The translations under genes and the position numbers were made by a program. This document shows positions 21,244 through 29,718 of a stretch of 29,826 bases of DNA, in pieces. Each line of letters opens with the position of its first letter. The stretch's first letter is position 1. The DNA comes from Deltaproteobacteria bacterium (GTDB lineage Bacteria > Myxococcota > Polyangia > Haliangiales > Haliangiaceae): positions 1 through 29,826 of the forward strand of contig JAGSPR010000044.1 in assembly GCA_018262455.1 (NCBI GenBank). The letters are read 5' to 3'. Below the pieces are notes generated by a model that was not told the DNA's origin, made no database searches, and saw nothing but the letters and a program-made list of their open reading frames with translations.

Positions 21244-22674
21244 ATGAAGCGCGCGATCTTCGGTGGGGTTTCGTTCGTCCTGGCACTCGCGACGACGGTC
21301 GGCATCGCAGCTGCCGACGTGCAGCAGAATCCCGCCGAGACGCCGGACAACCCGCTCGGGACGCCGTGGACGCGCCCCCAGGCCACGTATCGGTTCCAGA
21401 ACCCGGGGCTGCCGACGTACGTCGGTCCCGATGCGGTCCACGCCGCGCCCGGGTTCTCGAATGTCATCTACCTCAACAACTGCAAGCCGAATGGCTGCCC
21501 GATCAAGCCGGGCAACGCGAACTCGCTGACCAACACGTCGGGGATTCCGCAGCAACAGTCGACCGTGGCGGCGTGGGCCTACTCCGACGCGGTGTGGAAC
21601 CAGGTCGTCGCCTGCGTGCGCGAGACGTACGCGCCGTTCGGCGTCCAGATCGTCGACGAGCGCCCGGGCGCCGGCACGAACTACCACATGGGCATCGTGG
21701 CCGGCCGCCCCGGTGACGTGCAGATGCAGAACGGCGTCGGCGGGGTCTCCGAGTTCTCGTGCGGCTACATCCCGAACGCGATCTCGTTCAGCTTCGCGAA
21801 CATCTACGGCCCTGACGTCGACCAGATCTGCTGGACCGTCGCCCAGGAGACCGCCCACTCGTGGGGGCTCGACCACAAGTTCGACAACCGCGATCCGATG
21901 ACCTACCTGTCGTCCGGTCCGTCGCGCAAGGCGTTCCGCAACGAGGACGGCCCGTGCGGCGAGTTCTCGGCGCGCGCCTGCCAGTGCGGCGGTAGCAAGA
22001 TGAACAGCTTCGCGGAGATCCTCTCCACCTTCGGCTCGGGCACGCCGACGCCGCCCACCGTGACGATCACCGCACCGGCGAACAAGGAATCCGGCCTCGA
22101 GGCGGGCTTCCCGATCCGGTCGGACGCCACCGACGACGCCGGCATCGCCAAGGTCGAGCTGCGGATCGACGGCCAGCTGATCTCCTCGCTCAACAACGCC
22201 CCCTACGTGTGGAACGCGCCCGCGACGCTCGGTCAGGGCAACCACATCATCAAGGTCACCGCGTACGACATCAGCGGCACGCCGGCGGACGCGACCGTGA
22301 CGGCGGCGCTCGGCATGGCATGCGGCAGCCCCTCGGACTGCGCCAACGACACCGACACCTGCGTCGACGGCCGCTGCGTTCCGAGCGGCGACGTGACCGG
22401 CGGGCTCGGCACCACGTGCATGAACAACACCGACTGCGTCTCGGGCCAGTGCGGCGCGGACTCGGCCGGCGACCACTTCTGTGTCGAGACCTGCGATCCC
22501 GCCCAGAATGGCTGCCCGAGTGGCTTTGGCTGCCTGCCGAGCGGCGCCAGCGGCGTGTGCTGGCCCGGCGCCGACAGCGGCGAAGGGGGAATCTGCAGCG
22601 CGGGTGGCAATGCCGCTCCGGGCTTCCTGTTCATCGGGCTGGTCGCCCTGCTGGTGACCCGGCGCCGTCGCTGA
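21244..22674 (+). CDS. Secreted metzincin-like protein with QExxH site, Ig-like domain and MYXO-CTERM-like tail (paralog 1)
   Basis: A 476-residue protein from ATG 21244, with a signal peptide (MKRAIFGGVSFVLALATTVGIAAA). The N-terminal domain (about 25-260) ends in a metzincin-like site, TVAQETAHSWGLDH (Gln201, Glu202, His205, His211), with DPMTY (Met219) as a likely Met-turn. The first His of HExxHxxGxxH is Gln here. Next come an Ig-like domain (about 271-355, starting PTVTITAPAN), a cysteine-rich stretch (about 360-450) with TDTCVDGRCVP and DCVSGQC words, and a C-terminal GGICSAGG, hydrophobic helix and RRRR, similar to the MYXO-CTERM sorting signal. It is expected at the cell surface. Proteolysis is uncertain because a zinc ligand is replaced. 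The paralog at 22786 follows. Confidence 0.8.
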   Translation: MKRAIFGGVSFVLALATTVGIAAADVQQNPAETPDNPLGTPWTRPQATYRFQNPGLPTYVGPDAVHAAPGFSNVIYLNNCKPNGCPIKPGNANSLTNTSGIPQQQSTVAAWAYSDAVWNQVVACVRETYAPFGVQIVDERPGAGTNYHMGIVAGRPGDVQMQNGVGGVSEFSCGYIPNAISFSFANIYGPDVDQICWTVAQETAHSWGLDHKFDNRDPMTYLSSGPSRKAFRNEDGPCGEFSARACQCGGSKMNSFAEILSTFGSGTPTPPTVTITAPANKESGLEAGFPIRSDATDDAGIAKVELRIDGQLISSLNNAPYVWNAPATLGQGNHIIKVTAYDISGTPADATVTAALGMACGSPSDCANDTDTCVDGRCVPSGDVTGGLGTTCMNNTDCVSGQCGADSAGDHFCVETCDPAQNGCPSGFGCLPSGASGVCWPGADSGEGGICSAGGNAAPGFLFIGLVALLVTRRRR

Positions 22675-22718
22675 ATCTGGTTTCGCAGAGTTGCCGAACG
22701 GGATCGTGTGGCCGCCCC

Positions 22719-22744
22719 TGGCTACTCGAATAGCCACCATTTTT
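22719..22744 (+). terminator. Intrinsic terminator between the two surface-protein paralogs
   Basis: TGGCTA (22719-22724), six-base loop, TAGCCA (22731-22736), then cca and five T. It lies 45 bases after the first paralog's stop and 42 before the second's start. The stem is short, so strength is uncertain. Downstream, GCGGC-TTT-GCCGC (22755-22767) forms a second small hairpin in the leader of the next gene. Confidence 0.55.
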
Positions 22745-22785
22745 CACTAGGTTGGCGGCTTTGCCGCACGTTACAAAGGTTGACC

Positions 22786-24338
22786 ATGGTGGCACTGAAT
22801 CGACAGCCGTTGCTCGCTGCAGTCGTATTGCTCGCGCCACTGCTCGCCACGGTCAGCGGGGCCCAGGCGTCGCCTGGCCCGGGCAAGCAGTTCTACGTTC
22901 CCGGCCTGGGAGACTCGATCGATGAGGACGGCACCCCGCTGCCCCTGATCGACTCGCGCAAGCTGGTCCGGGTCTGGGAAGACCCCGCGCCCGGCGTGAT
23001 CGTCGCGGCCCAGGCCGACACCCGCACGATCTTCATGAATCGCTGCCCCGGCGGCTGCCGCGTCAACCGTTCCGGCACCACCAACTCGACCCTGGTTCCC
23101 GATGCGTCAAGCATCGTCGGCGCCAACGGCGGCACGCTGTCGGAGTTCTCGCAAGGCGACGCGGTGTGGTCCAACGTGATGACCTGCATGCGCGAGGTGT
23201 TCGGACCGTTCAACGTCGAGATCACCGATGTCGACCCGGGCACTGCCAAGCACTTCGAAATCATGGTCGGCGGCACCTCCGCCCAGCTCGGGATGGGCAG
23301 CGGCATCGGCGGCGTCTCGCCGTTCACCTGCAATCCCTTCATCCCCAACACGCTGGTATTCGTGTTCGACGTCTGGGGCAACGACGTCAACGAGATCTGC
23401 GCCACCGCCGCGCAAGAAGTCGCGCACTCGTTCTCGCTCGACCACGTCACCGACCCGAGCGATCCCCTCACCTACTTCCCGTTCACCGGCCGCCGCCACT
23501 TCAAGGACGCCCAGGTCCAGTGCGCTGCGGCTCGATGTCGGGGCTACCGTCCGGCCAGTCGCCGTTCGGCGACACGTGCACCGGACCCACCGGCCCCAAT
23601 GGCAACACCGGCCCGCAGAACCACCCCTGTGCGTGCGGTGCCAACAACGCGAGCGGCAACACCCAGAACTCGGTCCAGACGATCTCGGCCCTGTTCGGTG
23701 ACGGCTTGCCGAGCCCTCCCGTCGTCACGATCATGGATCCGAAGACCGGCGCCCAAGTCAGCCCCGGCTTCCCGCTCCACGCCCAGGTCACCGATGATCA
23801 GGGAATTGCCAAGGTCGAGTTCCGGGTCGACGGCCAGCTCGTGCTGTCGCTCGTGAATGGCCCCTACGCGTTCAACGCGCCCGACACGCTCGGCGACGGG
23901 ACGCACACCGCGGAGGTCACCGGCTACGATGTGTTCGGCACGACCGCGAAGGCCTCGGTGCAGGTCATCATCGGCAAGCCGTGTGGCAAGCCGGCGGATT
24001 GCCCGCTCGACACCGACACCTGCATCGGCGGTCGTTGCGTGCCCGGGCCCGGCGTCCAGGGCGGACTCGGCAGCACCTGCGCCCTCGCGAGCGACTGTGC
24101 TTCGGGGCTGTGCGAAGGCGACGCGAGTGGCAACCGGTTCTGCGTCGAGGTCTGCGCGCCCGGCGCCGGCCAGTGCCCGAGCGGCTTCGGCTGTCTCGAG
24201 AACGGCCCCAGCGGCATCTGCTACCCCGGCTACGACGATGGTAGTGGCGGCGGCTGCTCGAGCAGCAGCGGTGGCCCGGTCGGGTTCGGGCTGGGCTTCG
24301 CGGCCCTGCTGCTTGCCAGTCGGCGCAAGCGGAGCTGA
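22786..24338 (+). pseudogene. Frameshifted secreted metzincin-like protein, paralog 2 of 21244-22674
   Basis: ATG 22786 has AAGG seven bases upstream and a signal peptide (LLAAVVLLAPLLATVSGAQA). The first piece follows paralog 1 in order: DAVWSNVMTCMREVFGPF, GIGGVSPFTCNPFIPNTL, then ATAAQEVAHSFSLDH (Gln210, Glu211, His214, His220) and DPLTY (Leu where paralog 1 has Met). At about 23521-23526 (TGCGCTGC) the coding frame moves to another phase. The second piece, open to TGA 24338, has CGSMSGLPSG, an Ig-like domain (PPVVTIMDP...), cysteine words like those of paralog 1, and a tail GGCSSSSGG, hydrophobic helix, RRKRS. One missing base, or two extra, restores a single protein of about 517 residues. 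It may be a true mutation or a sequence error; the downstream half shows no decay. Confidence 0.75.
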
Positions 24339-24379
24339 GCTGGGACTTGCCGGCGTCCCCGGCCACGTCATCCTCGTTC

Positions 24380-25183
24380 GTGAACGCGCGCGACTACGCC
24401 CGCTCGATCGTCACCAGCCTGACGCTCGAGGCCAAGCTCGAGCCGCCCCCGGACGGGCTCGTGCTCGAAGACGCCGGGCTGCCGCTGGTCCTCGCGGCGC
24501 CCGGCCGGCCGCCGGGGCTCGTCATCGTCCCGAGCCGCCAGGCGAAGGTCCCGCCGATCGAGGGGATGCGCGATCCGAGCCAGCGCGCCCGGATCCTCCA
24601 CGCGCTCGCCAACCACGAGCTCCAGGCGATCGAGCTGTTCGCGTGGGCCCTGCTCGCCTATCCGGCCGCGCCGCTCGCGTTCCGCCGCGGCCTGGTCGCG
24701 ATCCTCGCCGATGAGCAGCGCCACCTCGAGCTGTATCGCGCCCGGCTCGCGGCGCACCGCGTGGCGTTCGGTGACTTCCCGGTCACCGGCCACTTCTGGA
24801 ACAAGCTCGATCACCTGACCGGGCCCCTCGAGTTCGTGTGCGCGATGAGCCTGACGTTCGAGAACGCGAACCTCGACTTCGCGGGGGACTACGCCGCGGC
24901 GGCGCGCGCGGCCGGGGACGACGCCACCGCCGCCGCGCTCGAGCGCGTCCACGCCGACGAGATCGGGCACGTCCACTTCGGCTGGGTGTGGATGCAGAAG
25001 CTCGCCGGCGATCGCGATCCCTGGCTGACGTACACGGCCCACCTGCATCCGCCGCTCGGGCCCCACCGCGCGCGCGGTGCGCGGTTCGATCGCGAGGCGC
25101 GCCAGCGCGCCGGGCTCGACGAGCGCTTCATCGATGCCCTCGAAGCCGTGGTCGCCAAGCGCCCCTCGGGCGAGCCTCGGTGA
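24380..25183 (+). CDS. DUF455 ferritin-like protein
   Basis: A 267-residue protein from GTG 24380 (MNARDYARSIVTSLTLEAKL); a TTG at 24347 is an alternative start, only eight bases after the preceding gene. It matches the DUF455 family, a four-helix ferritin-like fold related to the tRNA hydroxylase MiaE. Likely di-metal ligands occur as two sets: Glu80 or Glu85 (NHELQAIELF) with Glu112 and His115 (DEQRH), and Glu161 (FENANLDF) with Glu194 and His197 (DEIGH). FGDFPVTGHFWNK and HVHFGW are also typical. Oxidation chemistry at a diiron-type site is inferred from the fold; substrates of DUF455 proteins are unknown to me. The ATP-grasp gene starts three bases after its stop, so the two are probably made together. 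Confidence 0.88.
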   Translation: MNARDYARSIVTSLTLEAKLEPPPDGLVLEDAGLPLVLAAPGRPPGLVIVPSRQAKVPPIEGMRDPSQRARILHALANHELQAIELFAWALLAYPAAPLAFRRGLVAILADEQRHLELYRARLAAHRVAFGDFPVTGHFWNKLDHLTGPLEFVCAMSLTFENANLDFAGDYAAAARAAGDDATAAALERVHADEIGHVHFGWVWMQKLAGDRDPWLTYTAHLHPPLGPHRARGARFDREARQRAGLDERFIDALEAVVAKRPSGEPR

Positions 25184-25186
25184 GCC

Positions 25187-26161
25187 ATGGTCGTCGCGCA
25201 CGCCAACCTCGATTGCGAGTCGACCTGGAGCGGCCTGGCGTTGCCCATGGCGGTGCAGCAGCGGATCAGCCTCTACGGCACGCTGCTCGGGGCGCTCGCG
25301 CCCGTCGACGCACCTGACGACTTCGAGCGGCAACGCCGCGAGGACCTGGATGGCAAAGCGAGAGCGCAGCTCGAGCTCGAGCTGTGGACGCCGGCCCCCG
25401 TCGACCCCGCGCGGCTGCAGCTGCCCTGGAGGCCCAGGCTCCGCACCGGCACGCCGCCGCGCGCCGACCTCGCGTGGGCTGATCCGGCAGCCCGCGCCGC
25501 CAACGATCGCCGGCTCGCGCACCACGTGGTCGCCCAGCACGGGCTCGCGCTCCCCGGCTCACGGGTGATCACCCGCGTCGACGAGCTCGAGCTCGCCGGG
25601 GAGTGGATCGCGAAGCTGCCGTGGACGGCCGCCGGCCGCGATCGTTGCCGAGGTCGCGGCGCGCCGACGCCGGACCAACGCACGAGGCTCGAACGGCTGC
25701 TCGCGGTGTGCGGCGCGCTCGTCGTCGAGCCATGGTGCGAGCGGATCGTCGATGTCGGGGTGTGCGCGATGGTCGATCCGCACGGCGTGGTCACCGCGCA
25801 CCCGCCCCACGGCCTGCTCACCGATCCGCGCGGTGGCTTTCTCGGGATCGACCTGGCGGGCGCGAGGCTCGAACCCGGCGAGCACGCGCAGCTCGCGGCG
25901 ATGGTGGCCGCGGCGGGTGCGGCGATCTCCGGGACCGGCTACGCGGGTCGGTTCGCGATCGATGCCTTCGCCTACCGGGCCGGCGGGGAACGACGGTTTC
26001 ACCCGCTGTGCGAGATCAACGCACGGACGACGTTTGGCTGGGTCGCGTGGGCATGCGCGGCGTGGACGCAGACCACGCGGCTTGGGTTTGGCGAGCCACC
26101 CGACGGCGCGCGGGTGCTGATCGCTCCTGGGAGCGACCGCGTCACGGCGTGGATCGCCTGA
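25187..26161 (+). CDS. ATP-grasp-type protein, unknown substrate
   Basis: A 324-residue protein from ATG 25187, three bases after the DUF455 stop. The middle and C-terminal parts look like an ATP-grasp fold: WIAKLPWTAAGRDR (Lys143), LVVEPWCERIVDVGV (Glu181, adenine-binding strand), then GRFAIDAFAY (Asp259) and FHPLCEINARTTFGW (Glu276, Asn278) for Mg-ATP. The N-terminal part (about 1-110) resembles a pre-ATP-grasp domain but has no motif I can name (AHANLDCESTWSGLALP). ATP-grasp enzymes join a carboxylate to an amine or thiol through an acyl-phosphate. Here the acceptor is unknown. Its end overlaps the convergent lipoprotein gene by 20 bases. Confidence 0.78.
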   Translation: MVVAHANLDCESTWSGLALPMAVQQRISLYGTLLGALAPVDAPDDFERQRREDLDGKARAQLELELWTPAPVDPARLQLPWRPRLRTGTPPRADLAWADPAARAANDRRLAHHVVAQHGLALPGSRVITRVDELELAGEWIAKLPWTAAGRDRCRGRGAPTPDQRTRLERLLAVCGALVVEPWCERIVDVGVCAMVDPHGVVTAHPPHGLLTDPRGGFLGIDLAGARLEPGEHAQLAAMVAAAGAAISGTGYAGRFAIDAFAYRAGGERRFHPLCEINARTTFGWVAWACAAWTQTTRLGFGEPPDGARVLIAPGSDRVTAWIA

Positions 26162-26663
26162 TCTCGAGCTTGGAGACCGGGGCCACCCGAGGCAGCGAGT
26201 CACCCGCGCGATGCAGTCGACCGCCCTGTCCGTGGTACCGCGGGAACGGATCCTTCGGATCGAGGGCCGCCACGATGATGTCGCCTCGCCGGGTCAGGTA
26301 GAGCACCGGCTCGAGGCCATCGGCGGTCGGGTGCTGGAACTTCACGCTCAGACCGCTCGGGGACGACGCCTCCACGGTCCCGGCGGGCAGCGCACCGGAG
26401 ATCAGGGTCGCGATCCGCCACGCCTTGCGCTCCTCGTCGGCGAAGTCGGGCTTGATGCCGCGCAGCGTGTCGCCGGTGATCGCGGCGGCCGCCGCCCCGT
26501 CGACGACGACGGTGATCTCGAGGTGCTGCGGGATCGGAACATCCTTCGTGGGCGGGGGCTCCGCCCATTGCTTGGCTTCCCCCTCGGAGCTCGCCCGCGA
26601 GCAGGCGGCGCCCGCTGCGACCACCGCAGCGAAGACCATGATGCTGCGAGTCCAGCGTGCCAT
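26142..26663 (-). CDS. Lipoprotein of unknown function
   Basis: A 173-residue protein; ATG 26663 (MARWTRSIMVF) is chosen because it begins a lipoprotein signal ending in VAAGAAC (Cys21), while the upstream ATG would add 12 residues before it. After an acidic/Pro linker (PPPTKDVPIPQ) comes a beta-alpha-beta domain: LEITVVVDGAAAAAITGDTL, KAWRIATLISG, VLYLTRRGDIIVAALDP. No family is recognised. It is divergent from the unknown gene at 26744, and its stop overlaps the ATP-grasp gene end. Confidence 0.72.
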   Translation of the reverse strand: MARWTRSIMVFAAVVAAGAACSRASSEGEAKQWAEPPPTKDVPIPQHLEITVVVDGAAAAAITGDTLRGIKPDFADEERKAWRIATLISGALPAGTVEASSPSGLSVKFQHPTADGLEPVLYLTRRGDIIVAALDPKDPFPRYHGQGGRLHRAGDSLPRVAPVSKLEIRRSTP

Positions 26664-26730
26664 CCAAGGAGTGTAGCATCGCGCGTCATGGAGGCTCATC
26701 TGGTCAGCCGGATCCCGATCCAGTTCGCGC

Positions 26731-26736
26731 TATAGT
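26731..26736 (+). promoter_or_regulatory. -10 element of a probably leaderless promoter
   Basis: TATAGT lies 7 bases before ATG 26744, so transcription from it would begin at about the A of the start codon. No ribosome site precedes this ATG. No convincing -35 is seen at 17 bases; CGGATC is the word in place. Confidence 0.45.
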
Positions 26737-26743
26737 CCCGCCG

Positions 26744-27634
26744 ATGTTCGCCACGCGCGTCTACCACTATCGGGACCCGGCGGCGGTCATCCTGGGGCTC
26801 AAGGAGCTCCGCAAGCAGGGCCTGACGCCGCGCGGCCTGCTGTTCGTCGCGCTCGATCCCCGCGGCGAGACCTCGATCGCGGTGCCCGAGGACCTCGATG
26901 CGGTGGCCAGCATCCGGGTCGGAGACAAGCTCTCCCTCGTGCCTCCCTGGGAGGGCCGCTACTTCCACTTCGATGCGGTCCATCGGCTTCCCGGCGACAG
27001 CGTCCTGTGGAACGGCGATCGCCGGCTCGGTGATACCGGGAGCGCGCCCGAGGTCGCGTGCGCGATCTCCGAGTGGCTGAAAGGCAGCTCGGCCAAGAAC
27101 GTGTTCCTCGGCTGCACGCCCCACGTGCCCGGATCGTGGTGGACCGTCGATCACATGTCGATGGTCACCGAGCTCCACTCGCTGGGCCTGCTCGACTGCG
27201 TCGTGACGACCAACGGGCTGCTCGCCCGCAAGATCGACGACACCCGGCTGTTCCACCTCGACTTCCAGTCACTCGCGCAGCACGGCAGCCCGAACGAGGG
27301 CTGGCAGGAGGTGTTCAGCTCGGAGATGGGGAACATCCTGCTCATCGAGCGCCGCGTCCTCCAGTACCGGCTCGTGATCACGTGCGAGCGCGGGCTCGTC
27401 GAGATCGACGTCTCGCACTTGCCCGACCTCGTGATCGAGACCGCGCGCGTGCCGATGCGCTCGGGGTTCGGGGTCGTCGGCCGGATCGATAACGGCGCGT
27501 TCGCCGTGACCGCGGGCACCATCGAGCCCTGGGGCCTGACGAACATGAGCCCCGCGATGCTCGTGGGCTCGCCGACCGGTAGCTTGCTCGACCTGCCCAA
27601 GACGCTGCGCGCGATGCCGCTCGACAGCGAGTGA
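26744..27634 (+). CDS. Uncharacterised 296-residue protein
   Basis: The protein runs from ATG 26744 (MFATRVYHYRDPAAVILGLK). It is soluble, with no signal or membrane segment. Alternating strand and helix blocks are visible: GLLFVALDPRGETSIAVPEDL, YFHFDAVHRLPGDSVLWNG, NVFLGCTPHVPGSWWTVDHM, LLDCVVTTNGLLARKIDD, and a beta-rich C-terminal half with FGVVGRIDNGAFAVTAGTIEPWG. The PHVPGSWWTVDHMSMV block holds His and Asp residues that could line an active site, but I do not recognise the family. The coding pattern is strong, and the start coincides with a likely leaderless promoter. Confidence 0.8.
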   Translation: MFATRVYHYRDPAAVILGLKELRKQGLTPRGLLFVALDPRGETSIAVPEDLDAVASIRVGDKLSLVPPWEGRYFHFDAVHRLPGDSVLWNGDRRLGDTGSAPEVACAISEWLKGSSAKNVFLGCTPHVPGSWWTVDHMSMVTELHSLGLLDCVVTTNGLLARKIDDTRLFHLDFQSLAQHGSPNEGWQEVFSSEMGNILLIERRVLQYRLVITCERGLVEIDVSHLPDLVIETARVPMRSGFGVVGRIDNGAFAVTAGTIEPWGLTNMSPAMLVGSPTGSLLDLPKTLRAMPLDSE

Positions 27635-27660
27635 CGACCGATCACGGCAACGCGCCGCGA

Positions 27661-27876
27661 CTACGGATTGGCGGCGTGACCGGCGAGGACCAGGAAGCCG
27701 AGCATCAAGAGCACGACCCCGGTCAGCGGCCACAGCCCGAACGCGATCGCAACCAGCATCCGGAGTTGCTCGATGATCGGGTGCGGCGGGCTGGTGCGCG
27801 GGGCCCGCGGCGGCGCCATCAGCTGACCGGCCTTCTTGACGACACGTGCCTGCGGGATCGGGTCAAGGCTCGCCAT
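27661..27876 (-). CDS. Small single-pass membrane protein
   Basis: A 71-residue protein from ATG 27876. It has a Pro/Ala/Arg-rich cytosolic N-terminus (residues 1-38) and one or two hydrophobic segments (about 40-66, LVAIAFGLWPLTGVVLLMLGFLVLAG). It is convergent with the unknown gene on its left (26 bases between stops) and divergent from the carboxypeptidase gene. A role cannot be inferred. Confidence 0.6.
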   Translation of the reverse strand: MASLDPIPQARVVKKAGQLMAPPRAPRTSPPHPIIEQLRMLVAIAFGLWPLTGVVLLMLGFLVLAGHAANP

Positions 27877-27886
27877 GGAAGCTCAG

Positions 27887-27892
27887 TATGAT
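27887..27892 (+). promoter_or_regulatory. Possible -10 of the carboxypeptidase gene
   Basis: TATGAT lies 54 bases before GTG 27947. The -35 position has only a poor match (near GTCAAG). It is given because it is the best -10 word in the divergent region. Confidence 0.3.
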
Positions 27893-27946
27893 GGGTTCGC
27901 GCCAGGACGCAGCTGGAGATGACCGGCGTGAGATCCGAGGTGTAAC

Positions 27947-29692
27947 GTGGCGCACGCAGGCCCCTGGTCCCCCATGATGCCCAACCTCCAGAACTGGTCA
28001 CTCGGCTTCCGGAACAGCTACCTCGACTACGAGGCGCTCACGCGCCAACTCCGCGCGTGGACAGAGGCATTTCCCGGACTCTGCCGGCTCCACTCGATCG
28101 CCCGCACGCCCGAGGGCCGCGACGTCTGGCTGCTCGTGGTGGGGCCCGAGCCCGACCGGATCCGTCCCGCGGTGTGGGTCGGTGGCAACGTCCACGCCGC
28201 GGAGCTCGCCGGCTCGAGCGTCGCGCTCGCGATCGCCGAGGACGCGCTGCGTGCGCACCTGGAGCCCGACACCCTCGCCCTGCCCGCGGCGGTGCTCGAG
28301 CGACTGCGTGACGTGCTGTTCTACGTCGTGCCGCGGATCTCGCCCGATGGCGCCGAGTGCGTGCTGCAGGTCGGCCGCACGGTCCGCTCGGTCCCCCGTG
28401 ACCACCGGATCGAGCGAGGCAAGCCACGCTGGATCCCCGGCGACGTCGATGGGGATGGCCTCGCGTTGTCGATGCGGATCGTCGATCCGGGCGGCGAGCT
28501 CGTCGAGGCCCGCGAGTTCCCGGGCCTCTTGGTCGAACGCACGCTCGAGGACGAGGGTCCGTTCTACAAGCTCTACCCCGAAGGCCAGATCGAGCACTTC
28601 GACGGCAAGCACATCCCCTCGCCATTCTTCCTCGGTGACAACCCGGTTGATCTCAACCGCAATTTTCCGTGGTCGTGGGCGCCCGGGCACGAGCAGATCG
28701 GCGCGGGGCCGTACGCCACGAGCGAGCCCGAGTCCCGCGGCGTCGTCGAGTTCGCGACGAATCACCCCGAGATCTTCGCGTGGGTCGATCTACACACGTT
28801 CGGCGGCGTGTTGATCCGTCCGCTCGGGCATGGCCCCGACACGAAGATGGACGCAGAGGACCTGGCGATCTTCCGCCAGCTCGAGTCGTGGATGACCGAG
28901 CACACCGGGTACCCCACGGTGTCCGGCTACGACGAGTTCCTCTACGAGCCCGACAAGCCGTTGCGCGGCGATCTCAGCGACTACGCGTACAACCAGCGCG
29001 GCGCGCTCGCCTACGTGATCGAGCTGTGGGACCTGTTCAAGCGACTCGGCATGGAGCGACCCGCGAAATTCGTCCAGTACTACGACCGCGTCGCGCGCGC
29101 CGATCTCGTCAAGCTCGCCTGGTGGGACCGCGACGAGAACGCCAGCCGGTCGTTCCCACCGTGGCGTCGGTTCGAGCACCCGCAGCTCGGACCGATCGAG
29201 ATCGGCGGCATCGATCCCCGGGTCGGGATCTGGAATCCCCCGCTCCACGAGCTCGCGCAGGTCTGCGCGACGCAGGCTGCCGTGTTCCTCCGGGTCGCCG
29301 GGCTCGCGCCTCGGCTGCGAATCGCGACGATCGATCGCGCGACGCTTCCCGGCGGCATCACGCGCGTCGACGTCCAGGTCATCAACGATGGCTACCTCGG
29401 CTCGTACGGAATTCCCTCGGCGAAGAAGCTCGACTTCAACGAGCCGGTCTACGCGACCGCGCGCGTCGACGGCTGCGAGCTCGTCGATCCCGGGACCGCG
29501 CACCAGCTGCTCGGTCATCTCGATGGCTGGGGTCACGGCCTGCACACCGGCCAGAACCTGCCCGCGTACCCGGGCACGCGCGGCAACACGCACGCGGCGT
29601 GGGCGAGCTACCTCGTCCGAGGCGCCGGCACCATCGAGCTACGGATCGGGTCGTGTCGCGCCGGGTTCGTCACGGCGCGCGTCGCGCTCTAG
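27947..29692 (+). CDS. M14-family zinc carboxypeptidase
   Basis: A 581-residue protein from GTG 27947, with GAGGTG five bases upstream. The N-terminal catalytic domain (about 25-395) has the zinc site His83, Glu86 (VGGNVHAAELAG) and His283 (WVDLHTFGG), substrate-binding DLNRNFPWSW (235-244, Asn237 and Arg238), and catalytic Glu359 (YVIELWDLF). An insert with GDVDGDG (165-171) before the Asn-Arg motif is typical of one bacterial subgroup. The C-terminal part (about 430-581) is beta-rich (TLPGGITRVDVQVINDGYLG...) and probably forms an accessory sandwich domain. No signal peptide is seen, so it is either cytosolic or exported by another route. All catalytic residues are present. Confidence 0.93.
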   Translation: MAHAGPWSPMMPNLQNWSLGFRNSYLDYEALTRQLRAWTEAFPGLCRLHSIARTPEGRDVWLLVVGPEPDRIRPAVWVGGNVHAAELAGSSVALAIAEDALRAHLEPDTLALPAAVLERLRDVLFYVVPRISPDGAECVLQVGRTVRSVPRDHRIERGKPRWIPGDVDGDGLALSMRIVDPGGELVEAREFPGLLVERTLEDEGPFYKLYPEGQIEHFDGKHIPSPFFLGDNPVDLNRNFPWSWAPGHEQIGAGPYATSEPESRGVVEFATNHPEIFAWVDLHTFGGVLIRPLGHGPDTKMDAEDLAIFRQLESWMTEHTGYPTVSGYDEFLYEPDKPLRGDLSDYAYNQRGALAYVIELWDLFKRLGMERPAKFVQYYDRVARADLVKLAWWDRDENASRSFPPWRRFEHPQLGPIEIGGIDPRVGIWNPPLHELAQVCATQAAVFLRVAGLAPRLRIATIDRATLPGGITRVDVQVINDGYLGSYGIPSAKKLDFNEPVYATARVDGCELVDPGTAHQLLGHLDGWGHGLHTGQNLPAYPGTRGNTHAAWASYLVRGAGTIELRIGSCRAGFVTARVAL

Positions 29693-29718
29693 AGTTGCTC
29701 GCGACTGAACATCAGGTG

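Noticed and set aside
23515..23532. Programmed ribosomal frameshift joining the two halves of paralog 2
   Set aside because: There is no slippery heptamer or homopolymer, and no downstream structure stands out; mutation or sequence error is simpler.
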